Assembly (NCBI RefSeq): GCF_029407905.1 | Contig: NC_073630.1 | Coordinates: 47,641,001-47,705,000, forward strand | Direction of reading: 5' to 3' | DNA length: 64,000 nt | Source of the DNA: Bubalus kerabau | Taxonomy: Eukaryota > Chordata > Mammalia > Artiodactyla > Bovidae | Notes under the pieces: model-generated | What the model was told of the DNA's origin: nothing | The model's database searches: none | What the model saw: only the letters and a program-made list of their open reading frames with translations | Program-made: the position numbers and the translations under genes | Part shown: positions 21,946 to 33,440 of the stretch, one piece after another | Position numbering within the stretch: the first letter of the stretch is position 1 | How the letters are laid out: the number at the start of each line of letters is the position of its first letter

Positions 21946-22345
21946 GCGTGGCTACTGCCCTTCAGCTGAACTTTGGCTTAGAACGAAAGACTCCCAGAGG
22001 TGGCCCTGCACATGCTGCCTGCTGCCCAGAGTGTCAGATGGCATTTTCCGTTGCTAGGGCCTGTGTTACTTCCCGGGCCATGAGGGGCAGCCGGGGCTCA
22101 GTTACAGGGAGTCGCTGGCTCACCCCACCCCTGGGGCCAGGGAAAGGGAACTGCGTGTGGCTGGGCAGCCGCTCCTGCCTCCAGAGCCTGGGCTGGGACT
22201 CCCTGTCCCCGCCACACTTGATTAGTTTTGCAAAAGCGTGTGTCGCACGTTATGCCAAGCAATGCAGCGGGGAAAGTCGGACCCCCAAAGGGAGTTTGTC
22301 CTGGGAGAGGCGGAGAAGGAATGTGGCTCTTGGCTAAGAGGGTGT
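21946..22345. other. GC-rich, CpG-enriched unique patch
   Basis: Contains about 16 CpG dinucleotides in 400 bp by eye, unusual for this window. It includes cttcccgggcc, agccggggctc and gtgtgtcgcacgtt. One + strand frame (21948-22337) stays open for 129 codons, but in GC-rich DNA that is weak evidence and the protein resembles nothing I know. It could be a small promoter or enhancer. Confidence 0.35.
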
Positions 22346-22470
22346 CAAGACAAGGGCAGGAAAGGAAGGAGGGGAAAGAAAAAGGAAAGTGGTCACCTCT
22401 GAGTGGAAGGTTATTACAGATTGATTGGTTTATTCATGCTTTTTGGCTGCTACTCTCTCCCCTTCCATCG

Positions 22471-22565
22471 TTTTTTTTTTGTTGTTTGTTTTTTTTTTTT
22501 TGCTTCTAGTATGTTTTAGATTTTTAATTTGTAAAGTCAAATCATCTTTTTTTTTTTTTTTTTTT
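22471..22565 (+). repeat. T-rich low-complexity segment
   Basis: Poly-T runs at 22471-22501 (broken by G) and 22547-22565, separated by 45 AT-rich bases. Confidence 0.9.
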
Positions 22566-22704
22566 CCCAAAGGAGAATAAAGAAAGCAAAGAATACTGGA
22601 AAAGAGGAAGAAAGGAAGGTGACCCATTCATTCCCTGATTCATTCACAAAGCATACAGCAGAAAGGAAGGGAGAAAGGAGGTCATCTGATGTTGGACTTG
22701 AGAA

Positions 22705-22880
22705 CATTTATTGGCTGTGTGCCTCTGGCGTACTTACCTAACATCTCTTTCTAAGCGTTGTTATCCTCAGCAGCAAAATGAAATAATAATACCTAATTTA
22801 TCCTATGGTTGTAAGGGTAAAAAGAGGTGATCCATGCTAAGTGGCTTATATGTGGTAGGTGCTGGATAAACAGTAGCTAC
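22705..22880 (+). repeat. MIR remnant
   Basis: 'tgtgtgcctctggcgtacttacctaacatctc', 'aaaatgaaataataatacctaatttatcc' and 'tatgtggtaggtgctggataaacagtagc' are in MIR order. Confidence 0.65.
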
Positions 22881-22889
22881 TGGAAAGGC

Positions 22890-23125
22890 ACAGAAGCTGT
22901 GGGCATCTTTGGAGTCAGAGATACCCAGGCCCATATTCTGGTTCCACCACTTACTAGCATGTGAACTCAGTGAGTGACTTTACCTCTAGAAGCCTCAGTC
23001 TTCTTATCTATAAAATGGGATTACTCAACAGAGTTCTTGAAAGAAATTATGGAAGTCATGTTTAGCACTCAGCACAAAGCCAGGTACAGAGTGGGTATTT
23101 GGCAGATAATGTGGTGGTGGTGGTG
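22890..23125 (+). repeat. MIR SINE, second tandem copy
   Basis: 'ggttccaccacttactagcatgtgaac', 'tttacctctagaagcctcagtcttcttatctataaaatggg' and 'gcacaaagccaggtacagagtgg' give a near-complete MIR in the same orientation as the preceding one. Ends at a short (TGG)n run, 23110-23124. Confidence 0.8.
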
Positions 23126-23374
23126 ATGGATAGGTAGCAGGCAGAGAGCAAATTCAGTCACTGATTCAGCAAATGGAAATCGTAAGACGTACAAGCAAAG
23201 GAAAAATTATAGAAAGGTATAGGGAATATGTGACAAAGAAATCAAATGTAAAAATCAATAAAGATTGAAAGGTTTCTAAAAGGACACAAGTACATGAAGA
23301 GACAGAGAAAGTCCTGAATGGATTAATCCTACTTCTTTAGCTGGAAAGTATCTAGTCTACGCTGCTTCTGCCTT

Positions 23375-23510
23375 CAGAGAGGTAATGTTATTCTTCCCAT
23401 TTTATAGACTGAAGGTCAGAGATATGTAATGACTTTTCTAGGATCACACAGCTAGTAAATAGCATAAGTGGGCCTAACCTGGAGATAGAGCCCCAACTAT
23501 GCTTTTAGAA
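23375..23510 (-). repeat. MIR remnant, reverse
   Basis: 'cattttatagactgaaggtcagag' and 'tctaggatcacacagctagtaaatagcataagtgg' match the complement of the MIR core and 5' half. Confidence 0.7.
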
Positions 23511-23568
23511 AAGACAGGTGGGTAAGGCAATGCATAGCAAAGATTTCATGTAAGTAGGGAAACCTAGG

Positions 23569-23767
23569 CTTCCCTGGTGGTTTAGATAGTAAACAATGCA
23601 AGGCAGGAGACCCAGGTTCAATCTCTGGGTAGGGAAGATCCCCTGGAGAAGGAAATGGCAACACACTCCAGTAATTTTGCTTGAAGAATTCTATGGAAAG
23701 AGAAGCCTGGCGAGCTACAGTCCATGGCGTCACAAACAGTCAGACACAACTTAGTGACTAAACCATC
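23569..23767 (+). repeat. Bov-tA SINE
   Basis: Full-length Bov-tA from 'aggcttccctggtgg' to 'acaacttagtgactaaacc'. Confidence 0.93.
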
Positions 23768-24479
23768 AGAAGAGAAACATGAGCAACTAAAGAAAAAGTA
23801 ATAAATGGTATTGGGCAAAAGTTCCTGTTTACATCAAGGGAGATGGAATAGAAAATAGTTTTGTTTTATTTTTTAAAGTGTTTTGACAAGATGAAAATTT
23901 TAAAAATGAGACATAAAATCTATATTTAATAGAAATACACTTATTGGAGATAAATCAAGGAAGCTAGAAATTCCTTGGAAGTAGGAAGAATTCCAATGGA
24001 AAGAAGGAAAGCTATATCCGTCCTGCTAATGTACCCACATTTGATTATTCAACATGCTGCACGTGCTAAGGTTGCCCTGACAAAAGCCACAGCAATTTGC
24101 CCTGCAAATTGGAAAGCCAACACATGGAGTCTAGGAATCCTAGTCTTGCTGCTCCTAGACTGTTAACACTGGGTGCTTCTGGAAGAAAGAGCAACTTGTA
24201 TTGGCCAGGTGGGCACAGTCCTCCTTGCAAGTGGTAGCTCTAAGGGAATAAAAATCAGAAGACCCATCCCCACCCCCTGCCAAAAAAAAAAAGAAAAGAA
24301 AAGATGAAGCTCAGCAGAAAGGAATGGAGCTGCCTGGAGTTTCTCCCCAATTATCCTGAGGCCAAAATGTCTGAAAGCTCTGAGTTATTTTTTAAGTGGG
24401 GTCCATTCTCTTTCCAGAAGCCAGGGGGTGCACTAGAGCAGAAAACAGCCACAGATGATAAAGTCTGCCTCTTGCTTTT
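23768..24479. other. Unique sequence; nothing recognised
   Basis: An A-rich run lies at 24281-24305; otherwise no feature recognised. Confidence 0.4.
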
Positions 24480-24640
24480 GCTACTCAAGAGTCAGGCAGA
24501 CTTGGGCCTGTCCCTGAAGCTCACCACTTCCGTTTTTCTTCCCTTATATGTGAAAAGAAATTTTCAGGGTTGTTTCAAGGATTAAATGAGATAGGACTGA
24601 CACATGTGGCACACTGTACGTTATTAATACTATAACTTTT
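24480..24640 (+). repeat. MIR remnant
   Basis: 'ttttcagggttgtttcaaggattaaatgagatagg' and 'atgtggcacactgtacgttattaatac' match the MIR 3' half. Confidence 0.6.
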
Positions 24641-24954
24641 CCTTTGCTTCCAGGACATGTTTGCAACTTCCCCACCACACAAAAGGATGGTTTGTTGAGT
24701 GGACTAACTCATCTGCTAACCCCACACTGGTTGGGGGCTTATGAAGCTTAAGTTAAGAGAAACTAATATAAAAATGGATAACACAGAATGGGAGAGAAAG
24801 AAGAAACACAATCCAATACTAAGGAGAACAGCTTACTGACCCAGTATACTCCGAGGCACTAGAAAGCATTTTATTCCAGAGAACTTTCTGGCTATCCTCT
24901 GAAGTTCAGGAGTGCCAGCCTTCCCTATGCCATGTGTATAAATCATTGCCGCCC

Positions 24955-25065
24955 ATTTAATAATAATCATAAGAGCTTACTCTGATAGGGCTTTAGTTCA
25001 GGAGGCACTTTCACATACATTATTTCATCATTCACATAAGGCTAGGTACTGGCAGCTGCTGACCA
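24955..25065 (-). repeat. MIR fragment, reverse
   Basis: 'ggcactttcacatacattatttcatcattcacataaggctaggtactgg' resembles the complement of the MIR 3' half. Confidence 0.45.
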
Positions 25066-25889
25066 CTCATTTGCCAAGGGTGGGAAAAGCAAGTCTTTGT
25101 TTAGTTATGTAAAGGTAAGCAGCAATTCCTTCTGGGAAAGATGTAATATATCCTGTGTGGTCTAACAAGACACCTTCCAATATCCCTTTCTACGCAGACC
25201 CATCCACTGGAGAGAGATGAACAAATTGTGGTGGGGAGAAGGAGACTCCTGAGTAAAGAAACTGGACGGTCTCATTTAATGTTTGTTATTGGAATCTCAT
25301 TGTTAGTACGAGGCAGTCTCAATTCAGGTCCCAAAGAGGACCCATAGGAAGGTGACATGGGGAAGCATGGATCTGGTGGAGACTGGAAATCCACCCAGAG
25401 CCTCTGCTACTGTGTCTTGGTATAATGCTCTGAGGAACACTAACCTAGAATGTGCTGAAAGACCCTGGCAAGCTGGAGCCCAAGCAGGGGACATCACTGG
25501 GTCTGCATGGAGATTAACAGCAGCAAAGCCCCCTTCAGAACAGTGGACCAGCCTTCACTGAACAGTGCAGGACCACCATCCAACAGCAGCACTGTGTGGT
25601 AGCAACAAATGGCAACAGAAGTACTGGTGCTAATAGAAAGCATGGCACCCACTTGTCCCGGTACCCTGGCATTTAAAGAATTTTTTTAAAAAAGGCTGGA
25701 TCCTCTAAACTAAATAGAACCCTTAGATCTCTGGAACAATTAGGATTGTGATAAGTGAGATGATGGAGAGACTTCAGGAAGGCAATTTCAACTTCCTGCA
25801 ACAATGGCACCTGAGACACTCTGTTGATTAATAACAACAAGAAGAAACAGAAGTAGGTAGCCACCGTAGTGAAGCCCATCTTATCGGTT
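25066..25889. other. Unique sequence; nothing recognised
   Basis: No gene or repeat recognised. Confidence 0.4.
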
Positions 25890-26050
25890 ATGTTTACAGC
25901 AAATATTGGTTGAGCAGTAACTCTGGGCCAGACACTATAATATAGGCAGAAAAGTCTGTATTAGTCTCAATTTATAGATGAAGAAACTGAGGCTCATTTA
26001 GCTTGAGTGGCTTTCTAGACCCCAGGTCTAGGAAATGAAGGAGTCAGTTT
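25890..26050 (-). repeat. MIR remnant, reverse
   Basis: 'ttgagcagtaactctgggccagacactat' then 'caatttatagatgaagaaactgaggctcatttagc' is the complement of MIR. Confidence 0.7.
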
Positions 26051-26774
26051 TCCCTTTTCAAAGCAGATGATTCTAGGTAAACAAGAAACAACACATCTCC
26101 TCTGGCACAGAGGTGGAATATCCCACCAGACACCGTGGAACTGTCTCTGCATGTGAGGCTGCATCATTTTCACAAAGGTTCCCTGTCTTTTCCACTCCCC
26201 TGCATGTACTTGGGCAGAAACCAGACTCGAGGTCCTGCTCACATGCTTGTGGTTTGGCTCCCAGCTAGGGATCACATTCTCTGCTTCACGGGCTAAGCCA
26301 AGGATTCTTCTTGCAAAATACTACCGGTGTCCTGGTACCACCTCCTGAACGGGCTGTCTACAGTACCCACGTGCCTGGGAGGTGGGGTGGTCAGGATCAA
26401 GCCCTGGCAACCAGAAAAATTACACATCCTCTTTCCCCCAGTAAGTTTCCTAAGGGTCACAGATTTGACCATTGATAAAGACAACACACATTCAAGAAAT
26501 CCCTCAGGTGAAATTAAAGAGAAACAACACTGCTAATTTCTAATACACCAGTTTGGACCACTTTTTTCCTGCTTATACATTTGGCAGAGAAAGAGCAGAA
26601 AATCATGTATCTCTGGCTCACAGGTTATTTTCCTAGCTGTATCATCATAACGAAAACGTTAGTAGAGTCCAATTTTTCTATGAGAGCCACTTACGATACA
26701 ACTCAAATGGGTGCCATTTACAGAGAATACAGTGTTGAATGGTGCCCCCAGAGGTGTGCAATATGATTGTTTCT
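26051..26774. other. Unique sequence; nothing recognised
   Basis: Contains short opposed frames without known similarity. Confidence 0.4.
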
Positions 26775-27022
26775 ATAAAGTACTTTCCTTATGCCAGATA
26801 CCAACATGATTTACATGTAGCATCTCATTTTAATATAACAACAAACCATGTGGTAGGCAATAGTATTTGTTTTGTAGACCAGGAAACAAATGAGTATTGG
26901 AAGTTTAAATGATTTGCTCATGGTAACCTAACTAGTAAGTTGTAGAAGCGGAATTCAGCCTCAGGACTACCCGAGTCTAAAGCTCGTGGTGTTAATCATT
27001 TCACTATCCTAGCTGATGCTGT
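26775..27022 (-). repeat. MIR SINE, nearly full length, reverse
   Basis: The complement of MIR runs from 'ttccttatgccagataccaac' through 'gtagaccaggaaacaaatgagta' to 'taatcatttcactatcctagctg'. A BOV-A2 inserted near its end, and the remaining bases follow from 27299. Confidence 0.75.
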
Positions 27023-27298
27023 TGGAGAAGGCAACGACACCCCACTCCAGTACTCTTGCCTGGAAAATCCCATGGACGGAGGAGCCTGGTGGGCTGCAGT
27101 CCATGGGGTCACTAAGAGTCAGACACGACTAAGCGACTTCACTTTCACTTTTCACTTTTATACACTGGAGAAGGAAATGGCAGCCCACTCCAGTGTTCTT
27201 GCCTGGAGAATCCCAGGGATGGGAGAGCCTGATGGGCTGCTGTCTATGGGGTCGCACAGAGTCGGACACGACTGAAGTGACTTAGCAGCAGCAGCAGC
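27023..27298 (+). repeat. BOV-A2 SINE, full length
   Basis: Complete two-monomer element with (AGC)n tail. Perfect 12-bp target duplication agctgatgctgt at 27011-27022 and 27299-27310. Confidence 0.97.
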
Positions 27299-27604
27299 AG
27301 CTGATGCTGTAGTACCGCAGTTTCACGTGGACCTTTAAGAAAGAATTACAAAGCTAGGTAGTATCTAAATGTTAACCCTGTATATAACCAGACTTCTATA
27401 TTTTCAACACAACAGATGGATTAAATTTTCTCGTACTTTTAGCATGTAAGAAGTTTTTATTAGTATGTCTTTTTAACTTAGTGAGTATTAAGTATTGCCT
27501 ATTCATTCATGCTCACATCCAGAAAAAAAATTTAACTGATTTCATTTAAAATAAGCCAGTATCATCACAAAGCCTTTAGATATAACTGATCTATCAGTAT
27601 GATT

Positions 27605-27800
27605 TTGAGAGCTAATAATCAAAGCTAGACCATACCGAGTACCCACTATGTATTAGGTACAGTTCTAAGCCATTTCCATAGCACGTCTCATCCCCAGGAC
27701 ATCCCTATAGTGTAAGTACTACAGTTAGGCCTACTTTACGCAGATATTTGAAGGAACCAGAATAGGAACTGAACAGTTGGGCTCTGGGTTTTACTCTATT
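27605..27800 (-). repeat. MIR remnant, reverse
   Basis: 'cgagtacccactatgtattaggtacagttctaagcc' and 'cacgtctcatccccaggacatccctatagtgtaagtact' match the complement of MIR. Confidence 0.7.
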
Positions 27801-29049
27801 GGTGCAAAGAACTGAAGGATAGAGATTATAAGACATGGAAAGCAACAGATGGAACCAAGAAGGGCAATCACAAAAAAACAAGAAATGAGATCCCAGCACA
27901 GGGTAAAGTACTGACTCCTGCATGTACTAGACATCAAAAGCATAGACTTCCAGATAATGCCCAAGAGTGAAGAAAGAGGAACTGTCTATGCAAAGTCACT
28001 GAAACCAGAGACCAACAGTGGTACCATGAGGGTAGATGCCACAGAGAAAAACTGCAAGTTTCCTAATCTACAGAATGACATAACTCTTTCGATAATATCT
28101 CTTTTGCATTAGAAAAGAGGAGAAAAGGCAAGAAAAACTACAAGACTGCAAAATCCCCCGTTAGCATCCACTGATTTACCCCACTTTCCCTTCCTCTACG
28201 GTAGCTTTACAAGTAAAATTCATCTTTCGTTTATTTGGGTAATCTTTCTCTCACCAACGTAGGGAGCTCAAGCGATGTATGATGATGCATGCAAAAGTGC
28301 TGTTGATCCCATTTTGAACTATGAAATGGAGTCAAAAAGTTCCACCATTTCTGCCCAAAGTTAAAGACTGGCACTAAGCCAGAGGTAGAGGATATAAATG
28401 ATTCTCAATTCCCAGCTCACAACTTCTCTTTTCTTTTGACTGAAAAATAAAAAAAGTTAACCCACATGTAAATTCTATTGACTCTCTTCATCGTTTTCCC
28501 CCTATTAAACTGAATTTCTGTCTGTCCTCAATAGGTGTACTTCTTCCAGAAAGGGGAGAAGATACTGCCAACTGTCTAATCATTGAGCATAAATTTACTT
28601 GTGGGGTGCTCATTATCCCATTTTGTACCCTGCAAGTCTGAACTGGTTAATATATTTCTACCAGAGACAGAAATGATCCCTCTGTCTCTCTCTCCCCATG
28701 AGGAAGAACAGAGCCATATGTGGTAGTTTTTTCTGCCTCATCATTACAGCCCATTCAATTATACAATTTCTCATTATTTAGGATCAGTCCCTTTTCACAG
28801 TATCCCAAAGGGACGTGCCTCAACAAACATCCTGTTCATCTCAACAGAACTCAGCAAAATCAGAAAAACAACATGCGCAAGCACAATTGGGCTTGTTGGT
28901 AGGTCCAGAGAACCTATCTAGTGCTGAGACCCATGGGGGACTTGGAGTGGCCAAAATGGATCCTATGAGATCTAGAGTAGAGGCTCCAGAGTGGTTTAAA
29001 AAAAAAAACTGAACTGAGTAAGTAGAGGAGTTGCTCAGAGAAAATCAGC
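27801..29049. other. Unique sequence; nothing recognised
   Basis: No gene or dated repeat recognised. Confidence 0.4.
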
Positions 29050-29071
29050 AAAAAAAAAAAAAAAAAAAAAA
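29050..29071 (+). repeat. Poly(A) tract, 22 bases
   Basis: Uninterrupted A run. I could not recognise a retrotransposed sequence upstream of it, so its origin is unclear. Confidence 0.9.
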
Positions 29072-29271
29072 GGTTTCTGCTAAATATAGTTTCTGGTCCT
29101 TGCCATAGGTTTAATTTTAGCACCTTTGAGTATCCTGAGTAAGAATTGTTGCAGAGAAAGTCTGAGGAACCATGAAAAGTCCCTCTTTGGAAGGTAGAGG
29201 CACCAAGTGACACTTTGTTATTTAAAAGGAAAAATGCACATCTTTTCCTGGTCCAACAACTTTCCAGGTCA

Positions 29272-29560
29272 TTCATTTATTCATTCTTTCATTAAATTAT
29301 TGCACACTTAGTACCTGTCATACATTATGCTAGGTAGTCACTGGAGGATACAATGACAAATAAGACATGCCTTTGAGGAGCTTGCATTAGAGTCAGAAAA
29401 ACAGACTCTGAAAGACTGATGAAAATGCATCATGGTAAGGAAGCAGAGAAGAGAAAAAGGGCGACAAGGAAGGCCTCCTTGAAGATGTGATATAAAGCGA
29501 AATGTGAACAATGAAGGCAAGTTCAAGAGGTGAAGAAGTCAGAGGAGGACACTCAGAGCG
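29272..29560 (-). repeat. L2 LINE 3' region, reverse
   Basis: 'ttcattctttcattaaattattgcacac', 'tgctaggtagtcactgg', 'ttgaggagcttgcattagagtc' and 'aggaaggcctccttgaagatgtg' occur in the order of complementary L2. Confidence 0.65.
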
Positions 29561-29591
29561 GTAATGGCATGACCCCTTTCATTAGGTAGGA

Positions 29592-29608
29592 ACACACACA
29601 CACACACA
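29592..29608 (+). repeat. (CA)n microsatellite
   Basis: About eight CA units. Confidence 0.9.
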
Positions 29609-30499
29609 AGCCAGAGAAGTGATGAGAGACAGTGATTGAACCTTCCTTCCAGCCCTCTAGGACATTACTTCCATGTTGAAGAAGAGCTGTGAGGAGACAG
29701 TGTGTCTGCTGCCCAGCAAAGGTCGGGCTTTGGCAGCTAGAAGGCATCCCCTGTGGCTGCCCCGCTGGGTACCCTCTTGGAGTCAGGGAGAAGCCTTCAC
29801 AGCTGCTCTTGTTCAGAGGCTCATCTAGGCTATTTTGGGCTGGACGGAGTCCACGGTGATGACTGCCTGACCAGGGCAGCTCACTCAGTGCTAACGCTTT
29901 TTAACATTCTGTTTTCCTTGTCATTTAGCTCTGAACCATACAATTACTCAAATAAGGAGAAAAAAAGGAAGAAGAACATGAGTACATCTTATTTTTAGTA
30001 TTCAAATCAATGGTGGTGATGTCCTCTGCATTTCAATAGGAATTTTGCATATCAAAATCCCCCAAAATAAAACATAGTAAACATATTAAAATCCATAATG
30101 ACATTTTTTCCTGTGCTGTTTCAAAATGTTTGTTTGTTTTGAAATACCAAAATGGCTCAGCCCAAATTAAAGACTAATTCATCGACAGATGGGCAAAAAT
30201 AATGTATAAATGCAATGAGCATCCTCACCTTATTGCCCCCTAAGTCAAAGAATAATTTAAAAAATAACAACAATCAAAAAACATCAACACACTCTTCTAA
30301 AGAATTCAAAGAACATTTCAAAGATTATCATGGTCACAGGATTCTATAGTGTTAGGAACTCTCAGATTTTGTGGGGTTTGCCCTATGTATGAACATTCTC
30401 TGGGAAATGAATTGCTAGCCCATTTAATTATTAGAGAGGGTAAACATTAGAGGGTAGCTCACTAATAAATGCCACAAACCTAGGAGTTAGAGACAGCCT
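29609..30499. other. Unique sequence; nothing recognised
   Basis: AT-rich in its second half; no gene or repeat recognised. Confidence 0.4.
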
Positions 30500-30665
30500 C
30501 ACTCCAATGCTGACAACAGCTACCATTTAATCAGCTATGTGCAGACACTAATGCTGGGAACTTTACATAGAATATCATAATTTAACCCTCACCATTACTC
30601 TGGAGAAGTAGATATGATCTAAGTTTTACCTATGAGAACACCGAGGCTAAGGAACACAAAACTTT
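30500..30665 (-). repeat. MIR remnant, reverse
   Basis: 'taccatttaatcagctatgtgcagac', 'aaccctcaccattactctggagaagtag' and 'ctatgagaacaccgaggctaagg' are in complementary MIR order. Confidence 0.6.
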
Positions 30666-30964
30666 TGAGAGAGAAAGCATAATAAGAACCTTCAAAATCT
30701 GATTTTTTTTAAAGCATGTTACTCCTAACAAGGAAAAAATCATTCTCATTAATTTAAGCTATCTCTTCTCATATTCCATTGCTTAAAAGTGGTCAGAATC
30801 TGTATATAATTAACTGTATAGATTTTTAAATATATTTTAATCCTTTTTACATCCCTAAAATCTTCTGTGGAACCCTGAATTTTCAGGCATCCCCTTATTG
30901 GTCCAAATTTCTAAAGTGTAATCAGCAATTTACCAGAACCTATAAAAACTTGTGGGTCTCTCTC

Positions 30965-31270
30965 ATCCGTCAATTCATTTACCAAATATGTACTAAGGGC
31001 CTTCTCTTGCCTATGCCCTCCTCTGTTTATCCACAGAGATGAAAGAATACCATTCCTGCCTTCAGAAACTCAAGAGACACGTAATAAACAGTTGCAGCAA
31101 TGTAACGAATTCCATCTTGTAACAGAGAACTATAGAAGGTACTACATGGAACATAGCAGAGAAAGTGCCAACTCTTCCATTAACTCGGGGATACTTCCAG
31201 AAGGAGGTGAGATTTCATTTAAGTCTTAAAAGCTGAGTTGGAATTTCTCAGGTGATCTCAATAGGCAATT
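30965..31270 (-). repeat. L2 LINE 3' region, reverse
   Basis: 'tcaattcatttaccaaatatgtactaagggcc', 'tgccttcagaaactcaagag' and 'acttccagaaggaggtgagatttcatttaagtc' match complementary L2 blocks. Confidence 0.6.
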
Positions 31271-31509
31271 GTCAGAGGAGAGTGGGCAGGTTGAAGCACA
31301 TTCTAGATTTCCATTCGAGAATATGCTATGGTTCCTGCTGTCATGTTAAAAACAAACAAAAAAGAAACTAATTTTCACTGACTCTACATGCTTGTGATAA
31401 CATAAAATGAATAGTAACTATATGGTCAGTAGTAACAGAAAGCATGAAACCAGATGACATCAACAAAATTAATCCATGAAATGTTTTTATCTCACTAGTT
31501 CAAGTGTCT

Positions 31510-31785
31510 CGGAGAAGGCAATGGCACCCCACTCCAGTACTCTTGCCTGGAAAATCCCATGGATGGAGGAGCCTGGTGGGCTGCAGTCCATGGGGTCGCT
31601 AAGAGTCGGACACGACTGAGTGACTTCCCTTTCACTTTTCACTTTCATGCATTGGAGAAGGAAATGGCAACCCACTCCAGTGTTTTTGCCTGGAGAATCC
31701 CAGGGACGGGGGAGCCTGGTGGGCTTCCGTCTATGGGGTCGCACAGAGTCGGACACGACTGAAGAGACTTAGCAGCAGCAGCAGC
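31510..31785 (+). repeat. BOV-A2 SINE, full length, young
   Basis: Near-consensus element with intact (AGC)n tail and perfect 13-bp target duplication agttcaagtgtct at 31497-31509 and 31786-31798. CpGs such as gtcggacacgac are retained, indicating a recent insertion. Confidence 0.97.
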
Positions 31786-31798
31786 AGTTCAAGTGTCT

Positions 31799-32920
31799 AT
31801 GTATGTGTTTTTGCTTCTGGTTTTGCTTTTTGTTTTGTACTTAGTTCATGAAATTGTCTTGTTTTGTAGGCATTCTGACAAACTAGACCTGGGCCTCACG
31901 AAGAATCATCCTATAAAATCCAGTTCTGATTTGCCAGGATCCTTCTTGATGGCTTTCTGCTCAAAGCCCAGCATAAGATTACTCTGCTCCAGACTCCAGA
32001 ACACAACTCAGCTCCATAGGAAATAGATGTAACATCTGTAAAGCCCAGATGTAAAGTAGTGTTTCCAAACTGTAGGTTAAAATGTAGCTTTGTTTAGAAT
32101 GCCTTATGAAATTAATGTTTGTTATACAGAGACTTTGGTAAACATAAAACTCTGAATCACTGAAAATAATTTTGTAATGCCTTATACCTAAAATGGATTA
32201 ACCAATCAATACAACTTTGTAAGAGAGAAAGTGAAAATAACTTCTAGATTAGAATGTGCTATCCATCAGACTAGATCAGACAGGCCAATGATATAAACAA
32301 AGAATTTCAGGATTATCTTCTAAATGGAAATAATGGCCCTTGAACCTCATTCCCGAAGGGACAAACTCCACACAGAAAATATTTAAACTCCATTTCACAT
32401 ATACCCATTTTAGAAAGGGGAATGGCTCTTGGGATGGATTTCCAAGTCACAGGGCACTGGAGTTGCTTTTTGGGGGCAGGAATTGTGATGTAAGACCATT
32501 CTAGCTTTATGGGGCCATGGACTGTCCTAGGGCAGAGTGTCACCACAAAGTGGGCTTTGTGCCCATCGATTCTTCCAGGTATCATTTCCCTGGATACATG
32601 TTGGGCATTATCACTAAAAAATAATGGTTCACTACATGAACCAAAGCCACAGCACTGACCACTGCTACAATTACATTATGAAGAATTTTTTCTACAATCC
32701 CATCCCGTCTCCTGCTTACCTGTTCTACTAAGAATGATCTTAACTGGACTTGGAGACTAAAAAACCACCATGGTTTCAGAGGATAGCCAGAGCTCTTTGT
32801 CCTCTGTACTTTAAGCTAGGCAAAGAGTTTAGCTCTTAAAATCAACTACCCAGGAATACCATATAATATGAGCAGACACAGTCTTTCTACTACAGAAGAT
32901 GATAGATTGCCAAAAAGTAA
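31799..32920. other. Unique sequence; nothing recognised
   Basis: One minus-strand frame (32313-32585) has no known similarity. No exon supported. Confidence 0.4.
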
Positions 32921-32930
32921 AAGCAAATGA

Positions 32931-33208
32931 TGGAGAAGGCAATGGCACCCTACTCTAGTACTCTTGCCTGGAAAATCCCATGGGCGGAAGAGCCTGGTAG
33001 GCTGCAGTCCATGGGGTCACTAAGAGTCAGACACGACTGAGTGACTTCACTTTCACTTTTCCCTTTCCTGCATTGGAGAAGGAAATGGCAACCCACTCCA
33101 GTGTTCTTGCCTGGAGAATCCCAGGGACGGGGGAGCCTGGTAGGCTGCCGTCTCTGGGGTCGCACAGAGTCAGACACGACTGAAGCGACTTAGCAGCAGC
33201 AGCAGCAG
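32931..33208 (+). repeat. BOV-A2 SINE, full length, young
   Basis: Near-consensus element with perfect 10-bp target duplication aagcaaatga at 32921-32930 and 33209-33218. Same orientation as the copy at 31510, about 1.4 kb away. Confidence 0.97.
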
Positions 33209-33218
33209 AAGCAAATGA

Positions 33219-33440
33219 AGAGGAAGAAAAGAAGACAAAGGACGAGAAGTGGGAAGGAGAGGGTAGGGAAGGGGAGGAAGGGGGAGAGGGAAGAAAGAAG
33301 GAAGAGGAGGAGGTGGGGACAAAGAGAAGGGGGTAGGAGTAGGAGAGAGAGAGAGAGGAAGGAGGGAGGAGAGGGAGGGGGAAGGAAGATGAAGCAGAAG
33401 AGGAGGAATGAGAAGGAACAGATGGAAGGGGCAGAGCTTC
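33219..33440 (+). repeat. Long purine-rich (GGAGAA)n tract
   Basis: About 220 bases of almost only A and G, starting just after the target duplication of the BOV-A2. Contains G runs (gggaaggggaggaaggggg) and a GA run (gagagagagagagg). Long open frames on both strands are a by-product of composition. Confidence 0.92.
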
